From a virus: DNA of 34,950 nucleotides. This document shows positions 17,369 to 23,597 of this stretch, in pieces. Made by a program: the position numbers and the translations under genes. The stretch is from IMG/VR virus record IMGVR_UViG_3300030098_004614, positions 1-34,950 of that record; one strand, given 5' to 3'. The notes beneath the pieces were generated by a model that worked only from the letters and a program-made list of their open reading frames with translations, was not told the DNA's origin and ran no database searches. How positions within the stretch are numbered: the stretch's first letter is position 1; each line of letters opens with the position of its first letter.

Positions 17369-18196
17369 CTACCAATCCCCGTCACCGCTGTTGTAAATTG
17401 CAGTTACGTTATCAGCGCCTAAAGCAACGTTATAGATTCTGAAATCATCTAGTTCCATTGCAGGACGTCCATACCCCGAATTCCCAATGTTCAACTGCTC
17501 TCCATTACCTGTGCGCCCGAATCTCATGCCATGCGTAACCGTTGCGGCAGATGAACCGTTTTTATATATCGTCCAATCGCTTCCATCGAAAGTGATCACC
17601 CAATTGACAAAGTTTGAATCAGGAGTGTAAGAGGCTGTGTCCAAATACCAAGGGGATGCTGCGCGATAAGCAGCTCTAGCATACACTTTTCCGCCTCCCC
17701 CATCCCTAAATACAAACTGCAACCACTCATTAGCTTGTCCTGCTGTGCCAATACTGAAAATAGAGTCCCAAAACCCAGACCCATATGCTTCATATTTCAA
17801 CCACATGGAAACAGACCACGCTCCATTTGCGGTGGCATCCGTGGCATGTGCGTTCATTGCATCCGCAACGGCATAAGTGGAGGCATCGCAAATAACTGCG
17901 TCATCCGTTCCATCGAATGATGCCGCGCTTCCGTTTTTACCAGTAACCCATGAAACGCCTCCTGACGCAGTTGCATCAAATCCGCTGTCAGAGGAATCTC
18001 CGATTGCAGTACCCGTGTTCTCGTCGAACTTGTACCAAAGCACCAAGTCATCTTGCCGAGTGACGGTTGGGGTTGCCGCGCCGCCTTGCGCGTCGAACCC
18101 ATGAAGAGTACCGAAAGCAGGCCGCTTCACCTGATTAGGGAGCGCCGTCAGACCGCTTGGCTTTTTCTGCGTCGTCGTTGGAAACGTTAAGGACAT
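17369..18196 (-). CDS. LamG/concanavalin-like jelly-roll protein, putative virion surface protein
   Basis: A 275-residue protein. After a ~45-residue Thr/Pro-rich lead, residues 48-270 have a LamG-type (concanavalin A-like) pattern: LVLWYKFDENTGTAIGDSSDSGFDATASG, NGSAASFDGTDDAVI, WSVSMWLKY, FVNWVITFDGSDWTIYKNGS and MELDDFRIYNVALGADNVTAIYN. These are the hallmarks of carbohydrate-binding LamG_3 domains in surface and tail proteins. It sits between the gp7.3-like region and the portal, where T7 has no counterpart. Role is inferred as capsid decoration or host-surface binding. Codon use (more GCA and AAT-type codons) looks slightly different from neighbours, which may mean recent acquisition. 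Confidence 0.8.
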   Translation of the reverse strand: MSLTFPTTTQKKPSGLTALPNQVKRPAFGTLHGFDAQGGAATPTVTRQDDLVLWYKFDENTGTAIGDSSDSGFDATASGGVSWVTGKNGSAASFDGTDDAVICDASTYAVADAMNAHATDATANGAWSVSMWLKYEAYGSGFWDSIFSIGTAGQANEWLQFVFRDGGGGKVYARAAYRAASPWYLDTASYTPDSNFVNWVITFDGSDWTIYKNGSSAATVTHGMRFGRTGNGEQLNIGNSGYGRPAMELDDFRIYNVALGADNVTAIYNSGDGDW

Positions 18197-18202
18197 AACG
18201 GT

Positions 18203-18523
18203 TTACAGACTTGGTGAAGTACCGGTTGCGTAAACGGAATAAGTTCCGTCGGTACGCGCTGACAGGTTGCCTCTTATTTGTTCGTAGTGTCCGTGGTCGT
18301 CCCGTATGGTAACGTCGCCGTCGGCGGTGACTGCTTCGCTGTGGATTTTTCTCCACCCACCGCCGATGTAAGCTTCAACGTCCACAGTCCCGCCTGTCGT
18401 TACCGAGGAAGACGAAATGGTGAACGTCCATCCTTTCATCCGTTCAACGGTGAAAGACGACCCCGCTCCTGCGGCGGTTACGCCGTCGAGAAGTGTGATC
18501 TTTTGGAGTGATATTAATGACAT
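18203..18523 (-). CDS. Hypothetical beta-rich structural protein
   Basis: A 106-residue protein: MSLISLQKITLLDGVTAAGAGSSFTVERMKGWTFTISSSS..., rich in beta-forming and Gly/Thr residues, ending VYATGTSPSL. Such small proteins beside LamG or tail genes are often virion components (decoration or head fibre), but no family was recognised. It lies 6 bp before the LamG-like gene and is probably expressed with it. The ATG is preceded by an A-rich stretch without a clear Shine-Dalgarno. Confidence 0.65.
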   Translation of the reverse strand: MSLISLQKITLLDGVTAAGAGSSFTVERMKGWTFTISSSSVTTGGTVDVEAYIGGGWRKIHSEAVTADGDVTIRDDHGHYEQIRGNLSARTDGTYSVYATGTSPSL

Positions 18524-18545
18524 GATTTTTTAGTTCCGTTTTTAG

Positions 18546-18755
18546 TTAGTTAGGTAAATTGACACCGCTTCCTCCGCTGTAACCGCCCAAGGTAGGACGA
18601 CGCACTGTGAGTTGACGACTTCCCCTGCGTTTGGAAGATCCTTTTGACCGCTTCGCTCCTGCGGGTCTAACGACCGCAGCCGTCGTCGTAGGAGGCGGCG
18701 GAGGCGCGGGAGGAGGTGGTGGTGGCGGTGGTGCGCTTGGTCGTCCAAAACACAT
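18546..18755 (-). CDS. gp7.3-like tail assembly / host-range protein
   Basis: A 69-residue protein with a proline-rich start (MCFGRPSAP followed by two runs of eight and five prolines), a Thr/Ala linker, a basic patch (KRSKGSSKRRGSRQ) and the ending LTVRRPTLGGYSGGSGVNLPN. The end resembles that of T7 gp7.3 (basic segment, then SLSVARSSGGGINI), a small virion protein needed for tail assembly and adsorption. Position just before the portal region also agrees. AAGGA lies seven bases before the ATG. Similarity is by eye and short, so the call is moderately sure. Confidence 0.7.
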   Translation of the reverse strand: MCFGRPSAPPPPPPPPAPPPPPTTTAAVVRPAGAKRSKGSSKRRGSRQLTVRRPTLGGYSGGSGVNLPN

Positions 18756-18757
18756 GA

Positions 18758-18967
18758 TTAATCCTTGGTTGATGCTAAGATGGTTTCGTTCTGTTCGTCG
18801 TGAACTTTCTTGAGGAAGTCCACCACGTTACGTTGACCTGCCTTGAACCATATTTCCCTGTCACTCCACGATAAATCGGGGAATCTTTTGGGATACAATT
18901 CATCAAGTTTTTTGATTAAACTGCTGCTCAAATCGGGTACGTTTCGTATAGGTTCAGTAGATTTCAT
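18758..18967 (-). CDS. Hypothetical 69-aa protein
   Basis: A short charged protein (MKSTEPIRNVPDLSSSLIKKLDELYPKRFPDLSWSDREIWFKAGQRNVVDFLKKVHDEQ...). It is mostly helical with a conserved-looking aromatic core (YPKRFPDLSWSDREIWF). Proteins of this kind occur in the same location in marine T7-like phages as far as I recall, but no function is known. It ends 2 bp before the gp7.3-like ATG and would share its transcript. Confidence 0.7.
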   Translation of the reverse strand: MKSTEPIRNVPDLSSSLIKKLDELYPKRFPDLSWSDREIWFKAGQRNVVDFLKKVHDEQNETILASTKD

Positions 18968-18982
18968 GGGTTAAATACGTAT

Positions 18983-19354
18983 TTATTTAAATTTATTTTT
19001 AAATGGTAAGTTGTCGAGTTCTTTAGGTAGAATCCCTTTATCTATGCCGTTCTTAGTCCATATCCAAGCAGAGGCATTCCAAAGAATAGCGCCTAAGTGA
19101 TCTTCTTTTTCATCTCCTTCGGCGGCGGCGAGCAGGTGTCTCATCATGGAATCGAACAACCTACCCAACGGCATTCCCTTCAGCCAGTTGTTGTCACCGT
19201 AGGCGACGGCTCCTGCTTCGAAACGTCTCGCAAGGTGACGAAGGGCTTGCGGGGGGATAAGGTGGTATCGTCCTCGTCCAACGTCCCCGTCACGCTGTGA
19301 ACCAGTTTCGAATACTTTCTTTTGTCCGCTGCTTGGTAAGTTTCCGGCATCCAT
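18983..19354 (-). CDS. dATP/dGTP pyrophosphohydrolase-like protein (MazG-related, N-terminal domain type)
   Basis: The ORF is open from 19417, but the ATG at 19354 (MDAGNLPSSGQKK) has an AAGGAG element upstream and is the preferred start, giving 123 residues. The segment GSQRDGDVGRGRYHLIPPQALRHLARRFEAGAVAYGDNNWLKGMPLGRLFDSMMRHLLAAAEGDEKEDHLGAILWNASAW matches the phage dATP/dGTP diphosphohydrolase N-terminal family: GRY.LIP, FEAG..YGD.NW.KG, RHL, EDHL. Members hydrolyse purine dNTPs in phages with altered DNA or regulate dNTP pools; here no PurZ or modified-base genes are seen, so pool control is inferred. It overlaps the exonuclease gene by about 175 bp in another frame. Confidence 0.75.
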   Translation of the reverse strand: MDAGNLPSSGQKKVFETGSQRDGDVGRGRYHLIPPQALRHLARRFEAGAVAYGDNNWLKGMPLGRLFDSMMRHLLAAAEGDEKEDHLGAILWNASAWIWTKNGIDKGILPKELDNLPFKNKFK

Positions 19355-20097
19355 AGGTAAGTCAACTCCTTGTGTTTTAAATTGTATTCGTTCTTTCTCA
19401 GTAGTCTCGCCATCCAAGCGTTCATCAACGCCTCGCTTTCGGGAAGACCGGCTTTCTCATATGCCTTTACGACGGAGTCCCACGTGTACCCTTCTTTATC
19501 TAGATACGTGCGCGCGCGTGTGATGCCTATTCCTGGTACTCCTTTGTAACCGTCGGTATGATCTCCTGAAATAGCTTGAACCAAGTGATGTTGGTCAGCT
19601 TCCTCAACGGTCGGATGGTGGTACTCGTCTTTATTGAAGTCGTACCAATGTCCAGGTACTCCGTGGAAATCCTTGTCAATCGACACTATGATTCGGTGGT
19701 CAAGGCGGTTAGGTCGTTCGGTGGCAAGTATACTTAACACGTCGTCGGCCTCTAGGTTTTGCCAACACTCCGTTTGATAGGTTTGTTGAATCCATTCCCT
19801 GACGGGTTTCAGTCCGATTGGTTTGAAAGTCTCCCTCCGGTTTGCTTTGTACAATGGGTTCAGCTTCCGCCTGAAATTCGTTCTGTCAGACAACGCCATG
19901 ATGACGTCGTCGGCTTCCAAATGTTCTTTGAAGGTGTCCACCCGTTCCTGTATATGCGCCCTCGCTCTCGCTATATCGGCGTGTACCGTCCACAGGTCTT
20001 CCTCCCACTGGACGTTCTTCTGTCCGACGAACGCTCCTTGGTAAGCAAGGACGTCTCCGTCTATTAATATTACTGTTCGTTTCTTTTTGTCGTTCAT
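19180..20097 (-). CDS. 5'-3' exonuclease (gp6-like)
   Basis: A 305-residue protein from the ATG at 20097 (the longer open frame overlaps the upstream gene and its first 18 codons are unlikely). It has the 5'-3' exonuclease / FEN-like pattern: VILIDGDVLAYQGAF with the first metal-binding Asp, LEADDVIMALS, RRKLNPLYKANRR, LEADDVLSILA, VSIDKDFHGVPG and the H3TH region AISGDHTDGYKGVPGIG. T7 gp6 is 300 aa and degrades host DNA and removes RNA primers. The last ~55 residues share DNA with the start of the nucleotide pyrophosphohydrolase gene and look less family-like (ending KQEPSPTVTTTG). Confidence 0.9.
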   Translation of the reverse strand: MNDKKKRTVILIDGDVLAYQGAFVGQKNVQWEEDLWTVHADIARARAHIQERVDTFKEHLEADDVIMALSDRTNFRRKLNPLYKANRRETFKPIGLKPVREWIQQTYQTECWQNLEADDVLSILATERPNRLDHRIIVSIDKDFHGVPGHWYDFNKDEYHHPTVEEADQHHLVQAISGDHTDGYKGVPGIGITRARTYLDKEGYTWDSVVKAYEKAGLPESEALMNAWMARLLRKNEYNLKHKELTYLWMPETYQAADKRKYSKLVHSVTGTLDEDDTTLSPRKPFVTLRDVSKQEPSPTVTTTG

Positions 20098-20111
20098 TTT
20101 ATTTGTTCTTT

Positions 20112-20540
20112 CTATACTTTGGTTTGATAAACGTTCCACGCCTCTTTCCATACTTCGTATTGGGCGGATGACTTTTCAGTGGGGCGGAAGTGTACGGTAA
20201 TACCTTTGAGGTGTTCCAACGGGATGTGATACCAAGTCTTGTCTAAAACCGCGTAAGCAGCCAAAACGTCAGCGTCTTCCGTTGATAGTTTTCTTTTTGA
20301 TCCACCACCGTCTGCCTTACCTACCGTCATGTGATAGGTGTTGTTTTTCCCCTTCTGTTTATGAGAAGTGCCTTTGACTTGTACTTTTATTAGGACACCG
20401 TGTTGGTTCTCCACCACCAAATCATACGGAAGGTAGTCGCCAACCGCTTGCAATACGTTCAATCCCCGACTCAATGCCTCGGAAGTAAACAACGCTTCAT
20501 ACGTCGCTCCTTTTCTCTTCGCTCCCTTGTTTCCGTTCAC
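20112..20540 (-). CDS. PD-(D/E)XK endonuclease (PDDEXK_5 / Holliday junction resolvase-like)
   Basis: A 142-residue protein starting at the GTG at 20540, chosen because AAAGGAGG lies directly before it; the longer open frame lacks a good ribosome-binding site. The pattern E15 (GATYEALFTSEAL), GDYLPYD40L and VQ54VK56G fits the PD-(D/E)XK family that uses a QxK variant, as in the I-Ssp6803I-type nucleases. It lies between DNA polymerase and exonuclease genes, so a role in recombination, branch resolution or host DNA breakdown is plausible. A solo homing role is possible, but no intron or disrupted gene is visible next to it. Confidence 0.75.
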   Translation of the reverse strand: MNGNKGAKRKGATYEALFTSEALSRGLNVLQAVGDYLPYDLVVENQHGVLIKVQVKGTSHKQKGKNNTYHMTVGKADGGGSKRKLSTEDADVLAAYAVLDKTWYHIPLEHLKGITVHFRPTEKSSAQYEVWKEAWNVYQTKV

Positions 20541-20688
20541 TTTCCTCCTTTGGTTTTTGTTGTTCTCGTTGCGCCGCTTCTCTCCAATCCCAAGGAACGG
20601 TAACATCCTCGGTGTCGTACATCCTCGCAAGCTCCAAACACGTTAGTTCCTCGACGTTTGTTTTGTCCTTCAATGAGTCTCCGCCCAT
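20497..20688 (-). CDS. Hypothetical small charged protein
   Basis: A 63-residue ORF from the ATG at 20688, overlapping the end of the polymerase gene by 19 bp and the start of the nuclease gene by 44 bp. Sequence: MGGDSLKDKTNVEELTCLELARMYDTEDVTVPWDWREAA, then a Gln/Lys/Glu-rich tail. The VTVPWDWREAAQ part looks protein-like and the tight overlaps suggest translational coupling. No family recognised. Confidence 0.55.
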   Translation of the reverse strand: MGGDSLKDKTNVEELTCLELARMYDTEDVTVPWDWREAAQREQQKPKEESERKQGSEEKRSDV

Positions 20689-22541
20689 GACGACCCCACT
20701 TTGTACTCACCGTCCAAAGGACACTTCATCCCCAAGTATTCGCCGGCTTGATAGATTGAATCCACGGCTAACTTTCCGTATATCTCCACGCCTTCCCACT
20801 GCACTTCCGCTTGGAACTCGTCGTGGACGTTGGCGACGAACGCCCATTCCTTGCCGTGTTTCCATCCTATGCGTAGCAAACACTGGGTGGTAAGCACCAA
20901 AGCGTTTTTCATGGCCACCGCTCCCGCTGACTGAAGCAACGTGTTGAGGGCGGCGTGTTCGGAACGAATGGGAAGCAAACGTCCATCCAATCCTATGAGA
21001 TGTCCGGCGGCTTTTGCTTTGGTCTCCACCGCAGACTTCAAGCGAGCGAGAGCGGGTATCTGATCAAGGAACCTTTTCTTCAGGGCGGCTCCGTCCTTGG
21101 CGGATCCTCCGACGATGTCACCTATCTTCGCGTCTCCTGCTCCATACAGGAAAGCGTAGATAAAAGTCTTTGCTTGGTCTCTTGTTTCAAGACCCGCAGC
21201 TTCTTGGTTTATAGTGTGAACGTCTCCGTCCACTATGAAATCACCGTATTCGCCACCGTCCCATAGGGCGAGGTAGTGAGCGAGGCATCGTAGTTCAAGT
21301 CCACTTGCATCCACTCCCACTAGTTCGTAGTCGTCTTGAGGAACAAACAACGCTCTACACCTCTCTCCGTAGGGAGCGCGGGTAGCGGGTACTTGCGCCA
21401 AGTTGGGACCGCTGTGAGTACACCGACCAGTGACCGCTCCGTTGGTGTTTACCTTGCCGTGTATGCGTCCGTCCTTGGCTACCTTTATCCACGCTTCCTT
21501 GCCTTCCGCCAATTGACCGAGGCGTTTGGATACCATGAGATACTCGCAAAGCACCTTCGCTTCGGGGAACTTCATGGACTTCAACACTGCTTCGTCTATC
21601 TTCGGACGACCGTCGGGAGTGAACTGTTCGGGTAGCCACTCGTACTTCTCGAACAATCGCTTGGCTATCTGATCTCTACTACCTGGATTAAAGGGTATGT
21701 ACTTCTTCTTGTTACCCGTCTTGACGGCGTCGTTGGCTAGAGATTGTTTTAATCCCGCTTCCTTCAACACTGCCTTCAGCTTGGCTTTGGTCTCTCCCTC
21801 AAACGTTTGGCCGTTATATTCGACCGACCAACCCGAAGGCGTCTTCATCTCCTCCACCACAGGAGGAAACAACTCCTGTAGTTCGTCCCTTATCTCCGCT
21901 CTTCTGAGCGTAAGGTCTTCGGCTAAATCAAGAGCGGCTTCCTCGTCGAAACCAAACCCTCTGATTTCCTGTTGTCTGATTACGCGAGCGAAGCTGTGTT
22001 CGATCTTTATCATCTCTTGCGAAGGCTTCTTTTCCGCTAGATGAGAGAACAACTTGTGGGTGACGAGAACGTCACGCTCGCAATAGTTCTTCATGGCGTC
22101 ACAGTATTCCTCGAACGCTTCTTCTTCTTCTTCCCCGAAGGATCCCTTGGCGAAGTTCATGCGTTCACCCCAAGCTTTCAAGGAGTGGCTTCCCCATAAC
22201 TCACGCGGCATCTTCTTGTTCTGCATATCGAGAGCGCGTATGTCGGGAAAGACACAACGAGACAGTAGCAAGGTATCCATTACCTTCCCCTTCGGTCTCC
22301 AACCAAACACCTTGGTCAACGCGGGTACGTCGAAACCTATTATGTTGTGACCTATGATTATCCCTGCCTTGTCAAGCATGTGGAGTCCCTCGGTAATACC
22401 GTCGCCTGAAAAGGTGATGACCCGACCCAAGGTGGGATTGTAAATACTGATGCAGTGAATCTTGTCCAGTCCGTTCAAGTTAGTGAAGTTCTCTACTGGA
22501 TTGGTCTCCACGTCGAAAAACAAAACGTCTTTATTCCTCAT
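20670..22541 (-). CDS. DNA polymerase, family A (gp5-like)
   Basis: A 623-residue replicative polymerase with proofreading domain. Exo motifs: FFD10VE12TNP, IIGHNIIGFDVPAL and YCERDV. Polymerase motifs: A at VGVDASGLELRCLAHYL, B at DQAKTFIYAFLYGAG and C at NVHDEFQ (about residue 572). The TGRCTHSGPNLAQVPA segment is the family's template/DNA-binding block. T7 gp5 is 704 aa; this one is shorter and may lack the large thioredoxin-binding insert, although the region around residues 280-310 was not examined in detail. Works with the primase-helicase and SSB encoded just upstream. Confidence 0.97.
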   Translation of the reverse strand: MRNKDVLFFDVETNPVENFTNLNGLDKIHCISIYNPTLGRVITFSGDGITEGLHMLDKAGIIIGHNIIGFDVPALTKVFGWRPKGKVMDTLLLSRCVFPDIRALDMQNKKMPRELWGSHSLKAWGERMNFAKGSFGEEEEEAFEEYCDAMKNYCERDVLVTHKLFSHLAEKKPSQEMIKIEHSFARVIRQQEIRGFGFDEEAALDLAEDLTLRRAEIRDELQELFPPVVEEMKTPSGWSVEYNGQTFEGETKAKLKAVLKEAGLKQSLANDAVKTGNKKKYIPFNPGSRDQIAKRLFEKYEWLPEQFTPDGRPKIDEAVLKSMKFPEAKVLCEYLMVSKRLGQLAEGKEAWIKVAKDGRIHGKVNTNGAVTGRCTHSGPNLAQVPATRAPYGERCRALFVPQDDYELVGVDASGLELRCLAHYLALWDGGEYGDFIVDGDVHTINQEAAGLETRDQAKTFIYAFLYGAGDAKIGDIVGGSAKDGAALKKRFLDQIPALARLKSAVETKAKAAGHLIGLDGRLLPIRSEHAALNTLLQSAGAVAMKNALVLTTQCLLRIGWKHGKEWAFVANVHDEFQAEVQWEGVEIYGKLAVDSIYQAGEYLGMKCPLDGEYKVGSSWAETH

Positions 22542-22677
22542 CCTGCACCTCCTTCGGGAAGCACACCGGACACACCCAAGCGTTGTCGTTGTATTCCTTT
22601 ATCTCGAAACCGCCGCAATCATCGCAATTGGGGGGAGGATATATCTCGTCATCCGATAGATCGTATTCGTTAGTCAT
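22531..22677 (-). CDS. Zinc-ribbon miniprotein
   Basis: A 48-residue ORF from the ATG at 22677 to the TAA at 22531, overlapping the polymerase start by 11 bp. It has an acidic start (MTNEYDLSDDEIYPPP), then C18DDC21GG and, 15 residues later, C36PVC39, i.e. two CxxC pairs typical of a zinc ribbon. The upstream DNA has AAAGGAAACG and an AAACGAC stretch just before the ATG. Function unknown; overlap with the polymerase start suggests coupled translation. Confidence 0.7.
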   Translation of the reverse strand: MTNEYDLSDDEIYPPPNCDDCGGFEIKEYNDNAWVCPVCFPKEVQDEE

Positions 22678-22682
22678 GTCGT

Positions 22683-23168
22683 TTATATCGTTTCCTTTAG
22701 TTTACTTTGAGGAACAACGTAGGTGTCGCCCCTCCCTAAATCCTTCAGCCACCAATCTTGGGTAGCTTCCTCCGCGTCTATCATTCCTCGGTAGACGTAG
22801 ATGGGGAACGTTCCTGTCATCAAAGCGTATCCGTCGATGTATCGGGACTTCTTCCAACTACTGATCAACAAACAACCGTCCTCCTTCTTGGTTGCTTTAA
22901 CGTCCAAACAAAGACCGCCCCAAATGACGTCGCCTCTGTCGTCCACGGTCTTCCTAGCTTTTATGAAAGTGTCAGGATACAGATTGAACGCCTTGCAGAA
23001 CGCCACCTCTCCACCGAACCCTTGAACGTCCAGTGACACGGAGTCCTCGTCACTAAGCTTCCTGTCCTTCAAGTTCTTGTTCCTGTTCTCCTCGTTGCGT
23101 AGCTTCGCCACCGTTTTCACCAAACGTTGTTCGACGTCGTTGAGGGCTGTCTCTTGTCCTATGATCAC
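22683..23168 (-). CDS. PD-(D/E)XK nuclease-like protein
   Basis: A 161-residue protein starting with GTG at 23168 (no earlier in-frame start fits because the lysozyme gene ends at 23172). It has a nuclease-like pattern: GGE54VAFCKAFNLYP, D80 in RGDVIWGG, and D89VK91ATK followed by a beta strand (GCLLISSWKK). The order E...GD...DxK fits the PD-(D/E)XK superfamily. Similar proteins are common in marine podoviruses and roles in branched-DNA processing or host DNA degradation are likely. It lies in the replication block. The exact family is not named. Confidence 0.65.
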   Translation of the reverse strand: MIIGQETALNDVEQRLVKTVAKLRNEENRNKNLKDRKLSDEDSVSLDVQGFGGEVAFCKAFNLYPDTFIKARKTVDDRGDVIWGGLCLDVKATKKEDGCLLISSWKKSRYIDGYALMTGTFPIYVYRGMIDAEEATQDWWLKDLGRGDTYVVPQSKLKETI

Positions 23169-23171
23169 AAT

Positions 23172-23597
23172 CTAGTTGAATAAGTGTTTCGAAACCTTTT
23201 GCCAGTACTTGACTGTTTCCTGTTTCTTGTAACCATGAGGACCGCCGTTATGGATGCGCGCCAAGTGTTCCCAAGTAGCGTCCTTGGAAGCGTACTTCTT
23301 CCAGTACGACAGTATGACTTTTTCGGCGTAGCTAGGGATAACGCACATCGACCAAGTTCCTTCCCTCAGTTGAAGGGTTTCCCTCGCCGCGTCCAACCAG
23401 TAGTCGTAAGTGATTTGGTAAGGACCAATCGAACGTCCGTTGTCTCCCACGGCATAATTGGGATGTCTTGTGCCTCCTGTCTCCACCTTTTTCATGGCGT
23501 CTAATAAATCACGATACCTCCTGACGTCAAAAAGGCGGCGGGTCGTTATCGTTGGCAGTGTTAATATCATTCGGAAAAACAGTGCTATCTTTTTCAT
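23172..23597 (-). CDS. Endolysin, invertebrate-type (destabilase/i-type) lysozyme
   Basis: A 141-residue protein from the ATG at 23597, which is preceded by GGGAGGTTAC; the start overlaps the primase-helicase gene by 71 bp. The N-terminal ~20 residues (MKKIALFFRMILTLPTITT) look like a signal or signal-anchor. The domain has LLDAMKKVE39TGG, VGD52NGRSIGPYQITYDYWLDA, and LARIHNGGPHGYKKQETVKYWQKV, the signature of i-type lysozymes (DxGxSxGPxQI...YW.D and R.HNGGP.G). Glu39 and Asp52 match the catalytic pair. The cysteines that stabilise animal i-type lysozymes are absent. It would cleave peptidoglycan at lysis. It takes a place close to that of the T7 gp3.5 amidase, but is a different enzyme. Confidence 0.85.
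   Translation of the reverse strand: MKKIALFFRMILTLPTITTRRLFDVRRYRDLLDAMKKVETGGTRHPNYAVGDNGRSIGPYQITYDYWLDAARETLQLREGTWSMCVIPSYAEKVILSYWKKYASKDATWEHLARIHNGGPHGYKKQETVKYWQKVSKHLFN

Noticed and set aside
20098-20151. Extended start of the exonuclease gene
   Set aside because: The first 18 codons overlap the preceding nuclease gene and are not family-like; the ATG at 20097 gives the expected protein.
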